From Eubacteriales bacterium (lineage in GTDB: Bacteria; Bacillota; Clostridia; JANYKE01), in assembly GCA_025361685.1 (NCBI GenBank), contig JANYKE010000044.1:1-8723 (forward strand): a stretch of 8,723 bases of DNA. Direction: 5' to 3'. The first letter of the stretch is position 1. Every line of letters begins with the position of its first letter. The translations under genes and the position numbers were made by a program. The notes under the pieces are model-generated. The model saw nothing but the letters and a program-made list of their open reading frames with translations, made no database searches and had not been told where the DNA came from. Below, in pieces: positions 1 to 6,478 of this stretch.

Positions 1-2369
1 TTTTGATATAGGGCAGGGGACATGTAAATAAAATGATACATATAGTTTTCACAGATTCCGCTGATTGTAATGTTAAGTTTTTCGTAATCTCCATTTTTGA
101 TATATATTGTATCTCCGATATTTGCTCCCAATAATTTTGCAAGCTTTTCCGTGATTATTACACTGTCATCCTGCATCTGCAATTCGGAGGCAGTTGTGCG
201 ATCTCTCAAAATAATATATTGACTAATTGTTGAGGAATTTTCCGGCACGACTAAATTGCATGTCAAAGCTTTATCGCTGTAGCCTATATCAATTTTATTT
301 ATGTGCATTTGGTTTTGTGACTGAAAACTTTCCTTCTGTTTGATTGAAATAAATAACGCGTCCCTGTTCTCTGCAGAAATATTATCCTTTAGATTTATTG
401 AAACCTGATATTTCATTAGCTCACCATACTGCTTGTCGCCGATTGTTTTAACTGCGTCTCCCAATCCAAATCCGACAAGCAAAAGCGCAGTGCAGCCTGC
501 GACACCTATTACTGTCATAAAGAATCTGCTCTTATATCTCAGAATATTTCTTGCCGTGACTTTTTGTGTAAATTTGAGGCGGCTCCAAATAAATTTAACT
601 TTTTCGAGTATGATTGGTTTGCCTGCTTTCGGAGTTCTTGGACGCATGAGAGATGCTGCATTGGAATTAAGTTCACCGATACTTACAATTAAGGAAGATA
701 CACAAGTTACAGCAAGACTGACTCCAAATGCAAGTGCTGCAAAAGGAATATCGAATATCATTATGGTTTTGGGCAACGCATAAAGCACAGAATATGCATT
801 TATGATAACACCGGGGAACATTGTAAACCCAATCGCCAGTCCGATTCCGCTCCCGATTATACTTGCCATCAACGCGTATATTAAAAATTTGAAAATAATT
901 GTTTTTCTTCTGTATCCCAATGCTTTGGTCGTGCCCATATACATTCTCTGCTCTTCGACCATTCGCCCCATGCTCGTAAAGCAAATAAGGATCGAGACCA
1001 AAATAAAAATCAAGGGGAATACTGTTGCAAGCGCGGCTGTTCTGTCGGCAGCATTTCTGTAATCAACGTATCCTACATTTGTATCTCTTCCCAGAACATA
1101 CCAGTTCACAGCAGGAATCGAATCAATCTTAGCCTGAGCATCATCAAGCTTTTTTAGCGCATCTGCAAATTCCAGACTCGCTTTTGCCTTGCCATCCTCA
1201 TAATCTATTTTCGCCCTGTTCAAATCCGCCTGCGCTTTTTTTAACTCAGCCTCTTTAATATCAAACTGCTTCTGCGCATCGAGTTTCCCTGCATCAAGTT
1301 TCTGTTGCTGAACATTTAGCGAATCAATCATGCTTTGATATCCGGGCATCATTGTTGCTCCCGCCAATTGCACTTTCCCCTGATCAATCTGCTTCTGCGC
1401 ATCAGCAAATGTTTTCTCGCTCTGTAATTTAGCAGCATCCAGTTGCACCTTGCCATCAGTGATTTGCTTTTGCCCGGCTCTGATTTTCTTTAATGCATTT
1501 GCAAGTTTTAGATTCGCATCTTTGACAGATTTGTCATATTCCTGCTTATTCTCATCAAGCGTCTTTTGTGCATCAGTTTTTATGGTTTGAAATCTAATGT
1601 CTGCTCTCTTTGTTGCAAATGTTTCCAGCTCACTTTTTAGCAAAGCAATCGCGTCATCATACCTTGTGCTGTATGCCTCTATATTGTTATCAATCGCCGC
1701 AGTAATAAATATGCTGCTGTAATAATCAACTTTGAAGTCGCTGCCCGGCACCAGCATGAATGCTGAAACCTGCCCGTTTCCAATCGTCGTTGTTCCTCTG
1801 TCTCTGGAAATATAATATGGCGAATTTACAATGCCGACAACTGTGTATTCGCTCTGAGAAATTTTGTCAGCTAAAATACTTTTGTCACCGGAATTGATTT
1901 TTATTAAGTCACCGATCTCATAAGTAGTTCCGGTCCATGCGCTTTTTTCTATTGCACACTCGCCGCTTTTTTCGGGCAGTCTGCCACTCACTATTTGCGG
2001 GCAATTAATAAAATCGTTATTGTCGGAAGACAAATCATCGGGAAGTGAGTTGATTCGCAAAATCTTTTGATTGTTGCCGATTGAGGCTGTAACGTCCAGG
2101 GAATACATCGGCATAATACCTTTTGTTCCCGCGACTTCTTTAATTGCGACCAAATCGGCGGCGTTAAATCCGACTGTCGAGGCAAGTTTAAAATCCATAA
2201 ATTGCTGATCTTTATAGTACTTGTCTGCGGTCAGCTTCATATCCGGACTTGTCGTTTTTATGCCGACAAAAAATGCCGTTCCTAGCGCAATGATTGCGAT
2301 TATGGCAATAAAGCGGCTGAATGTTTTTTTTATTTCTCTGAAAGTGTCTTTTAGAAAAGCGTTGCGCAT
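1..2369 (-). CDS. Large FtsX-family ABC transporter permease with extracellular coiled coil (3' end outside window)
   Basis: I translated this frame by hand from ATG at 2369 to the window edge and found 789 open codons and no stop, so the C-terminus is missing. It is the membrane subunit of an ABC system of the FtsX/MacB/SalY type, which usually moves peptides, lipids or drugs or works mechanically rather than importing nutrients. Residues about 20-37 form the first membrane helix. A MacB-like extracellular domain follows to about 230, then a long charged helical region at about 230-410 rich in Ala, Lys, Gln and Asp. Residues about 445-565 carry three helices and the typical GTTKALGYRR cytoplasmic loop (FtsX domain). 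A further helix near 604-634 (ARNILRYKSRFF at its start) opens a second, partly seen half. The family is usually near 1100 aa with a final three-helix FtsX domain, which must lie beyond base 1. The start codon overlaps the ATPase stop (TAATG). Confidence 0.93.
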   Translation of the reverse strand, partial: MRNAFLKDTFREIKKTFSRFIAIIAIIALGTAFFVGIKTTSPDMKLTADKYYKDQQFMDFKLASTVGFNAADLVAIKEVAGTKGIMPMYSLDVTASIGNNQKILRINSLPDDLSSDNNDFINCPQIVSGRLPEKSGECAIEKSAWTGTTYEIGDLIKINSGDKSILADKISQSEYTVVGIVNSPYYISRDRGTTTIGNGQVSAFMLVPGSDFKVDYYSSIFITAAIDNNIEAYSTRYDDAIALLKSELETFATKRADIRFQTIKTDAQKTLDENKQEYDKSVKDANLKLANALKKIRAGQKQITDGKVQLDAAKLQSEKTFADAQKQIDQGKVQLAGATMMPGYQSMIDSLNVQQQKLDAGKLDAQKQFDIKEAELKKAQADLNRAKIDYEDGKAKASLEFADALKKLDDAQAKIDSIPAVNWYVLGRDTNVGYVDYRNAADRTAALATVFPLIFILVSILICFTSMGRMVEEQRMYMGTTKALGYRRKTIIFKFLIYALMASIIGSGIGLAIGFTMFPGVIINAYSVLYALPKTIMIFDIPFAALAFGVSLAVTCVSSLIVSIGELNSNAASLMRPRTPKAGKPIILEKVKFIWSRLKFTQKVTARNILRYKSRFFMTVIGVAGCTALLLVGFGLGDAVKTIGDKQYGELMKYQVSINLKDNISAENRDALFISIKQKESFQSQNQMHINKIDIGYSDKALTCNLVVPENSSTISQYIILRDRTTASELQMQDDSVIITEKLAKLLGANIGDTIYIKNGDYEKLNITISGICENYMYHFIYMSPALYQ
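1137..1680 (-). repeat. Repeat-built coiled-coil segment inside the FtsX permease
   Basis: The segment encodes a long run of charged helical residues with recurring blocks such as KQITDGKVQL and KQIDQGKVQL, and DAQKQ seen twice. At DNA level an exact 15-base repeat (ctgcttctgcgcatc on the plus strand) occurs at 1266-1280 and 1389-1403. A diverged repeat of about 33 bases links 1365-1397 with 1440-1472. This looks like internal duplication of a helical unit. Boundaries are approximate. Confidence 0.65.
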
Positions 2370-3073
2370 TACCACTCAATCCCTTCAATTGGAGTCGGGT
2401 GGTCGTTTTGAGTGATGCTCTCAACCAGGCCATTTTTCAACTTGATAACTTTGTCGCCCATTGGTGCGACGGCACTGTTGTGCGTTATAACCACGACGGT
2501 CATCCCGGTATTCTTACACGTGTCGTGCAAAAGTTTTAGAATTGATTTGCCCGTGACATAGTCGAGCGCTCCGGTTGGCTCGTCACATAGAAGGAGTTTA
2601 GGATTCTTGGCCAATGCGCGCGCTATTGCAACTCGCTGCTGTTCGCCGCCGGAAAGCTGAGCCGGGAAATTGTAAAATCTGTCGGTTAGGCCAACCTGAT
2701 TGAGCACAGTCTCCGGATCAAAATGATTCTTGCAAATCTCGGTCGCGAGCTCGACGTTTTCGATTGCGTTAAGGTTTGGGACCAGGTTATAAAACTGGAA
2801 CACGAATCCAATGTCGTTTCTTCTGTATTCGGTTAGCTTCTTTGAAACGAGGCTGCTTATCTCGTTGCCGTCCACATGCAGGCTGCCGCTTGTCATTGTA
2901 TCCATGCCGCCCAAAATATTTAACACGGTGCTTTTGCCGGCACCGCTCGCGCCCGATACAATTGCAAAATCGCCCTTGTCAATTGTAAATGAAACTCCAT
3001 TTACCGCGTGGATTTCCACGTCGCCGACCTTATATGTTTTTGTAACTTCACTTAATGTAATAAACCCTTCCAA
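2369..3073 (-). CDS. ABC transporter ATP-binding protein (MacB/LolD-type)
   Basis: A cytoplasmic ATPase of 234 aa, normal for the MacB/LolD/SalX family that partners FtsX-type permeases. Every catalytic motif is present: Walker A GASGAGKS at 41-48, Q-loop Gln93, signature LSGGE at 140-144, Walker B LLLCDEP at 160-166 with Glu165, D-loop ALD at 169-171 and the switch His198. ATP binding and hydrolysis should drive the permease encoded immediately downstream, whose ATG shares one base with this gene's TAA. The start is TTG at 3073. It has AGAAGGAG nine bases upstream, and the in-frame stop 18 bases upstream leaves no other start before residue 1. An ATG nearby (AATGAAAAA) is out of frame. The last 20 or so residues, rich in Pro and Glu, extend past the nucleotide-binding core. 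The transported substrate cannot be read from the ATPase. Confidence 0.96.
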   Translation of the reverse strand: MEGFITLSEVTKTYKVGDVEIHAVNGVSFTIDKGDFAIVSGASGAGKSTVLNILGGMDTMTSGSLHVDGNEISSLVSKKLTEYRRNDIGFVFQFYNLVPNLNAIENVELATEICKNHFDPETVLNQVGLTDRFYNFPAQLSGGEQQRVAIARALAKNPKLLLCDEPTGALDYVTGKSILKLLHDTCKNTGMTVVVITHNSAVAPMGDKVIKLKNGLVESITQNDHPTPIEGIEW

Positions 3074-3077
3074 TTTT

Positions 3078-3737
3078 TCATTCTCCTTCTAATTCTTTTA
3101 TGATCTTTAATAATTCTTTCTGAGATTCTTTGTTAAAATGCTCTGCGACAAAATTCTTCTTCATTCCCAATGCCAACTCAAGTGTGTTAACAGTTGATGA
3201 CATAAATTCATCTGCTCTGAAATATTCATCCGCTGAATAAAGTGCTAAGTAGGTAATGCTCCCCATTGCGACTATGATAACGCTATTAAATGCATCGACA
3301 TTTTTGATATCACCGCGCCTTATTCCTTCAGCCATAAGTTCACGCAAATCAGGCTCAACCTTTTGCAGCGACAAATCTCTGAAGTGGATTATTATTTTTA
3401 AATTGTCATCTCCTGTCATATTACTAAACTTGCCATTGAATTCTATTGTCATATTCACAAAATGCTGAAGTATTTTGGCGAGCTTAATCGGAAATTCGAT
3501 ATCTGCTCTCATGTCCTCAATAACTGTCTGCGCAACTTGAGTTGACAGCCTATCAATAACTGCGTTTATCAATTCGTCCTTCGATTTAAAGTAGTAAAAA
3601 ATAAGCCCCTTTGATATCCCAAGGCTTTTAACAATATCTTCCATTTTCGTTTTGCTGAATCCATTATCTAAGAAAAGTTTTGTTGCACCTTCCAATATCT
3701 CTTCTCTTCGGTCGTTCGGATTTTTAACTGTTCGCAT
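3078..3737 (-). CDS. TetR/AcrR-family transcriptional regulator
   Basis: A 219-aa protein with the TetR-type N-terminal DNA-binding domain: a helix-turn-helix spanning about residues 10-56, with GISKGLIFYYFKSKDEL at 40-56 being the strongly conserved recognition-helix stretch. The remaining 160 residues are the all-helical ligand-binding and dimerisation domain, which is too variable to name a ligand. It is the first gene of a three-gene operon, ends four bases before the ATPase TTG, and is preceded by TAAGGAGGTG at ideal distance from ATG. TetR proteins in this position normally repress their own operon until an inducer, often a substrate of the transporter, binds. A small palindrome over the -35 box fits that role, but direct autoregulation is inferred. 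Confidence 0.93.
   Translation of the reverse strand: MRTVKNPNDRREEILEGATKLFLDNGFSKTKMEDIVKSLGISKGLIFYYFKSKDELINAVIDRLSTQVAQTVIEDMRADIEFPIKLAKILQHFVNMTIEFNGKFSNMTGDDNLKIIIHFRDLSLQKVEPDLRELMAEGIRRGDIKNVDAFNSVIIVAMGSITYLALYSADEYFRADEFMSSTVNTLELALGMKKNFVAEHFNKESQKELLKIIKELEGE
3083..3090 (-). promoter_or_regulatory. Ribosome binding site fixing the TTG start of the ATPase gene
   Basis: AGAAGGAG lies inside the last codons of the tetR-type gene, nine bases before TTG at 3073. It supports the weak TTG start and suggests that ATPase translation is coupled to that of the regulator. Confidence 0.75.
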
Positions 3738-3767
3738 TCCGGCACCTCCTTATCTTGATGCCTTTAC

Positions 3768-3796
3768 AATATATCACGCGACTGACCGTGAGTCAA
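3768..3796 (-). promoter_or_regulatory. Sigma-A-type promoter of the TetR-ABC operon
   Basis: On the minus strand TTGACT (3791-3796) and TATATT (3768-3773) are separated by exactly 17 bases, about 30 bases before the tetR-type start codon. This is a near-consensus vegetative promoter and the only good one in the 117-base gap. Confidence 0.75.
3783..3795. promoter_or_regulatory. Candidate operator palindrome over the -35 box
   Basis: TGAC-CGTGA-GTCA is a 4-5-4 inverted repeat lying on the -35 hexamer of the TetR operon. A repressor bound here would block RNA polymerase. The arms are short, so this is a suggestion based on position as much as symmetry. Confidence 0.4.
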
Positions 3797-3822
3797 TTAA
3801 CTTTACAATAAGTTCACACATT

Positions 3823-3864
3823 AATATAACAAGGCTTTAGCAGGGGCCGCTTCTCTGTTATATT
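3823..3864. repeat. 9-bp inverted repeat at the end of the transport operon
   Basis: AATATAACA (3823-3831) and TGTTATATT (3856-3864) are perfect inverted arms around a 24-base, GC-richer centre. The right arm overlaps the stop codon of the 87-aa membrane protein gene. No T-run follows on the minus strand, so it is not a standard intrinsic terminator. It may be an RNA hairpin shaping the 3' end of the transport operon mRNA, or a protein site upstream of the TetR operon. Confidence 0.5.
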
Positions 3865-4121
3865 TTAGACTTTTTCTTCGATGTGAGTTTGTAAACTTCC
3901 AAAACGGATAGCACCCATACTAAGATGCCGCCGGAAATTTTGCCAATGAATGAAATGTCAGGGCCGGTGATGTTGTAGGTTATGAATCCGAAAAAGAACA
4001 TCCATACAACCATGAGCATGCCGCGGGTATACTTGCCAAGCAATACGTGGCCTGAACCCGGGATAATCATTGATGAGACTATGATGACCCAGCGCAATTT
4101 GAAAAATTCTTTTATGTTCAT
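3858..4121 (-). CDS. Small multi-helix membrane protein (87 aa), last gene of the transport operon
   Basis: The frame can be extended to GTG at 4145, but the ATG at 4121 has CAGGAG six bases upstream and is the better start. This gives 87 aa. Three hydrophobic stretches are visible (about residues 11-28, 33-49 and 61-78). Between the first two is IPGSGHVLLGKYTRG at 20-34, a Pro-Gly-x-Gly-(His/Gln)...Gly...Arg-Gly pattern found in several small membrane families of unknown role. The C-terminus is a lysine-rich tail (KKKSK), likely cytoplasmic. It lies 33 bases after the APC permease stop on the same strand, so it probably belongs to that operon and may assist the carrier. I cannot assign a function. 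Confidence 0.75.
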   Translation of the reverse strand: MNIKEFFKLRWVIIVSSMIIPGSGHVLLGKYTRGMLMVVWMFFFGFITYNITGPDISFIGKISGGILVWVLSVLEVYKLTSKKKSKI

Positions 4122-4127
4122 TGTAGT

Positions 4128-4133
4128 CTCCTG
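4128..4133 (-). promoter_or_regulatory. Ribosome binding site deciding the start of the 87-aa protein
   Basis: CAGGAG six bases before ATG at 4121 favours this start over the upstream GTG at 4145, which has no comparable site. Confidence 0.7.
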
Positions 4134-4154
4134 AAGGCCTAGCACCCCGGATGC

Positions 4155-5567
4155 TTAGTATCCTTTGGGTCTTGGCCAGTCTTTGCCGGTGGAAATAAAT
4201 TTGTGAAAGTCGATGAATTTATAGCGGTGCAGCGTAAACCACAGGGATGCGGCCAGATAGAATACGAAACCCGCGACCAGATTTATCCAGTAGCCGAAAT
4301 ACATTCCAAAAATCGTGAGGCCGACGAGTCCGATTAAAACGATAGCGGGGAGCGGGTGCAAGGGAGCTGTGTAGCCTCGGTCGATGGTGCCCATCGGGTA
4401 CATTTTTCTGAATTTGAACATCATGATTCCGACGATGAGGTACACGATAAGGGCAGATTGGATTGAGAAAGTTACGATTTGGTCGAGGAGTCCTGTGTAC
4501 AGGCCGGCCAGGCCAAAGGCTATTGCGATTGGGAGCAAAAATAAGATTGCTCTGTACGGGGTCTTGTATTTGGGATGCAGCGCCGCGAAGGTGTCGGGAA
4601 TGAGCGTGTCACGGGACATCGAGAACCAGGCGCGGCTTGCGTCAGTGATGCATCCGTTTGCGCTCGCGATACATGCGAGGACAGTGCCCAAAAATAATGA
4701 CGCTGTCACGATTGGATTTTCTAGTACCTTGGCCGCATCGAAAAGCGGATATGTTGACTTGCCAAGTTCTGTTGGACTAATCAGTGATGAGCAGACAAAC
4801 CATGTGATGGTCGCGCCAATTAAAAGTGTGATCATCCCGACAATTGCGCCGATCGGTAGCGACCGGGCAGTGGACTTGCATTCTTCTGCCGCCAGCGCTG
4901 TTCCTTCTATGCCAAGATAAAACCAGATTGCAAATTGCATCGCGCCGATGACTCCAATAATTCCAAAGGGCAGCCCGCTTAGCGAATCTCCAAGATGCAC
5001 AAGACTTGTGGTGACTGAACTTACGTTCATAGCAAATAGCAATACCAGAATAGTAATAAAGGCAATTGCAGTTAGAACAAAATTCAAGTTCATCGTTGCA
5101 TGTACGCCTTTATAATTTAAATAAGTTAGCGCGAGCATGACAAGTAAAACGTAGGGCAGGGGATTGACGGCCGGGTTGAGTGATTGCAATATTGTCCCTA
5201 CCACTAGCGAATCTGCAGCTTCAAGCATTACGTATTCGAACACGAGCATGAGTCCGATGTTAAATGCAACAAGCGGTCCCATTAAATATTTTGCCATTGC
5301 GTATTGTCCGCCTGCCTCAGGAATAACGCTTCCGATTTCGGTGTTTATCATGATAAGCGTGATGAAGAGAATGCCTACAATCCAGCATGCGAGAATAGAA
5401 CCAAGTGTGCCGCCCTTTCCGATAGAAAAATTCCAGCCCATGAACTCGCCGACCAATACAATGCCCACGCCGAGACCCCAGATGTGCATTGGTCCGAGCA
5501 CCTTAAGCAGATGATGTTCTTTTTTCGGCTCTGTTGCGCCTGCTATCTCCACTCTGTCATTTTCCAC
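4155..5567 (-). CDS. APC-superfamily permease, ethanolamine-permease-like
   Basis: An integral membrane carrier of 470 aa with about twelve hydrophobic helices, the usual size and build of the amino acid-polyamine-organocation superfamily. Helix 1 carries GVGIVLVGEFMGWN (32-45), the broken-helix substrate site. PEAGGQYAMAKY follows in helix 3 territory, and AIWFYLGIEG...AAEE marks helix 6. The GEFMGWN and KGG stretches are most like ethanolamine permeases (Eat type), so ethanolamine or a related small amine or amino acid is the best guess for substrate. No eut genes are nearby to confirm it. The frame extends to TTG at 5615, but GTG at 5567 has GAGGAG eight bases upstream, and the extra 16 residues would be an unlikely Lys/Arg-rich leader. 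It is preceded 22 bases upstream by the 37-aa gene and followed by an 87-aa membrane protein. Confidence 0.9.
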   Translation of the reverse strand: MENDRVEIAGATEPKKEHHLLKVLGPMHIWGLGVGIVLVGEFMGWNFSIGKGGTLGSILACWIVGILFITLIMINTEIGSVIPEAGGQYAMAKYLMGPLVAFNIGLMLVFEYVMLEAADSLVVGTILQSLNPAVNPLPYVLLVMLALTYLNYKGVHATMNLNFVLTAIAFITILVLLFAMNVSSVTTSLVHLGDSLSGLPFGIIGVIGAMQFAIWFYLGIEGTALAAEECKSTARSLPIGAIVGMITLLIGATITWFVCSSLISPTELGKSTYPLFDAAKVLENPIVTASLFLGTVLACIASANGCITDASRAWFSMSRDTLIPDTFAALHPKYKTPYRAILFLLPIAIAFGLAGLYTGLLDQIVTFSIQSALIVYLIVGIMMFKFRKMYPMGTIDRGYTAPLHPLPAIVLIGLVGLTIFGMYFGYWINLVAGFVFYLAASLWFTLHRYKFIDFHKFISTGKDWPRPKGY

Positions 5568-5575
5568 GCAGCAAA

Positions 5576-5581
5576 CTCCTC
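5576..5581 (-). promoter_or_regulatory. Ribosome binding site fixing the GTG start of the APC permease
   Basis: GAGGAG eight bases before GTG at 5567 marks this as the start, rather than TTG at 5615, which lacks a good site. Confidence 0.75.
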
Positions 5582-5589
5582 GTCTTTTC

Positions 5590-5703
5590 TTATTTATTCT
5601 TTCTTTCTTTTTCAACTTTAATAAAATCTTTTATTATTAGAAAAGCTAGCAGTGCGCAACAGCCCCATGCTGCCCAGTTCATTATCTGCCAAAAAAGTCC
5701 CAT
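5590..5703 (-). CDS. 37-aa single-helix membrane protein, easily missed
   Basis: A short frame of 37 codons plus TAA begins with ATG at 5703. That ATG shares one base with the TGA of the preceding 103-aa gene (TGATG), and a perfect AGGAGG sits seven bases upstream (5711-5716). The peptide is MGLFWQIMNWAAWGCC at the start, one hydrophobic helix at about residues 4-24 with Trp5, Trp10, Trp13 and adjacent Cys15-Cys16, then a highly charged, Lys-rich tail that should face the cytoplasm. The APC permease starts 22 bases later. The strong ribosome site, overlap and membrane character argue that it is real. Tiny one-helix partners are known for other carriers, such as the MetS subunit of sodium-dependent NSS transporters, so a similar accessory role is inferred here. 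I recognise no named family. Confidence 0.75.
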   Translation of the reverse strand: MGLFWQIMNWAAWGCCALLAFLIIKDFIKVEKERKNK

Positions 5704-6014
5704 CAGCGCACCTCCTCTTTCGTATCGTCTTTTTCTGTTTTTTCGTCATTGTCATAAAGTGAATGAATCATCTTTTTTAATTCTTTATTAGAATTTGGAA
5801 TGATAAAAAATAGGTATACAAAAAAACAGGCCAGCGTTACGGCAAATGTAATAATTTCAATGCTGTACATGCTCTCACTTGAAACGTTGCCAAAAATTCC
5901 TGTTCCTTTTATAATCATCGTTGTTAAGAGTGTTAGGAAACAGAGTATCATAATAAAAAATATGTCGAATATTTTTACGAGTGCGCTTTTAATATTTTTC
6001 TTTTCTTTGCTCAT
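5703..6014 (-). CDS. Two-helix membrane protein (103 aa) of the transport operon
   Basis: A short basic N-terminus (SKEKKNIK) leads into a first hydrophobic helix at about residues 13-35, a polar loop of about 15 residues, and a second helix at about 51-72. A strongly charged tail from 73 to 103 (NDEKTEKDDTKEEVR at the end) should be cytoplasmic. The ATG at 6014 has AAGGGA at a suitable distance. It starts 18 bases after the 95-aa gene and its TGA overlaps the ATG of the 37-aa gene, so the three are read as a unit. Its layout (basic N-end, helix, short loop, helix, charged tail) matches that of the 95-aa protein before it, suggesting related roles or old duplication, though the sequences are not obviously alike. 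I cannot name its function. Confidence 0.82.
   Translation of the reverse strand: MSKEKKNIKSALVKIFDIFFIMILCFLTLLTTMIIKGTGIFGNVSSESMYSIEIITFAVTLACFFVYLFFIIPNSNKELKKMIHSLYDNDEKTEKDDTKEEVR
5711..5716 (-). promoter_or_regulatory. Consensus AGGAGG of the 37-aa gene
   Basis: A perfect Shine-Dalgarno hexamer seven bases before ATG at 5703, inside the 3' end of the 103-aa gene. It is the strongest argument that the 37-codon frame is translated. Confidence 0.8.
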
Positions 6015-6032
6015 AATTTTTCCCTTAAAAAG

Positions 6033-6320
6033 TCATGCCTTCCTTGCGAGCTTTTCTTCTGCCATTTTTTCAGTGTTGAGAATTTCCTCTGTGTACGCGT
6101 GAACTTTATTTTTCTTCAAATGTTCGATGAGCGCTATCAGAGTTATCGTTGCAAAAATTAAAGTGAATATACCTGTAACTCCAACAAGTACCTGGTTCTC
6201 CGGCGGTATGGACTTAACCACCGTAACGATAACAGAAATCATGACAACCCAGAGAAACACAATAAATACAACTATAAGTGCCAAATCGCCCTTGTACATT
6301 TTATTGATTTTCTTGTCCAC
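6033..6320 (-). CDS. Two-helix membrane protein (95 aa), first gene of the transport operon
   Basis: The frame extends to TTG at 6359, but GTG at 6320 is preceded seven bases upstream by GGAGGGAG (6328-6335), so a 95-aa product is preferred. Hydrophobic helices lie at about residues 12-35 and 44-65, joined by a short loop (KSIPPENQ). A charged helical tail at 66-95 (EHLKKNK, then EEILNTEKMAEEK) is likely cytoplasmic. No signal peptide cleavage site or enzyme motif is seen. As first gene of the run 6320-3858, it sits directly behind the candidate promoter and about 700 bases ahead of the APC permease. A role as accessory or regulatory subunit of that permease is inferred only from position. 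Confidence 0.8.
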   Translation of the reverse strand: MDKKINKMYKGDLALIVVFIVFLWVVMISVIVTVVKSIPPENQVLVGVTGIFTLIFATITLIALIEHLKKNKVHAYTEEILNTEKMAEEKLARKA

Positions 6321-6327
6321 ACGACTT

Positions 6328-6335
6328 CTCCCTCC
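6328..6335 (-). promoter_or_regulatory. Ribosome binding site deciding the GTG start of the 95-aa protein
   Basis: GGAGGGAG seven bases before GTG at 6320. The alternative TTG at 6359 would place this site inside the gene. Confidence 0.7.
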
Positions 6336-6366
6336 ACACATATTCGTAAGCAAAAACAATTACCTA

Positions 6367-6395
6367 ATATTATCATGTAATCATGTGTGTTTCAA
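6367..6395 (-). promoter_or_regulatory. Candidate promoter of the small-membrane-protein/APC operon
   Basis: On the minus strand TTGAAA (6390-6395) and TAATAT (6367-6372) are 17 bases apart in an AT-rich gap about 50 bases before the GTG at 6320. An alternative -10, GATAAT at 6369-6374, would give a 15-base spacer. The -10 box is weak, but no better candidate lies in the gap between 6321 and 6478. Just beside it, ATCATGT is repeated directly (6372-6378 and 6380-6386) and could be a regulator site. Confidence 0.4.
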
Positions 6396-6478
6396 TATTA
6401 TTTTCCCCAATCAACCTTGTCTTTGAATTGCAAGTTTAATTGCCCAGAAAAATCTCATGGATGAGTTCGCAAAACGCA

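Noticed and set aside
433..1062. Plus-strand open frames of 116 and 86 codons
   Set aside because: They lie opposite the FtsX permease, whose frame is open throughout and carries recognisable motifs. Their products look like antisense shadows with no ribosome site worth noting.
4122..4145. N-terminal extension of the 87-aa protein to GTG
   Set aside because: The extra eight residues would contain the CAGGAG ribosome site of the ATG at 4121.
4384..5514. Plus-strand frames of 178 and 116 codons opposite the APC permease
   Set aside because: Both are complements of a clear carrier gene. The translations are low in identifiable structure and lack good starts.
4155..5567. Ethanolamine utilisation (eut) locus
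   Set aside because: The permease resembles ethanolamine carriers, but no ammonia-lyase, microcompartment shell or eut regulator gene is present, so I do not assign the pathway.
6430..6460. Hairpin CTCA-TCCA-TGAG followed by ATTTTT after the reductase gene, minus strand
   Set aside because: The stem is only four base pairs with no GC-rich core. It is too weak to call a terminator.
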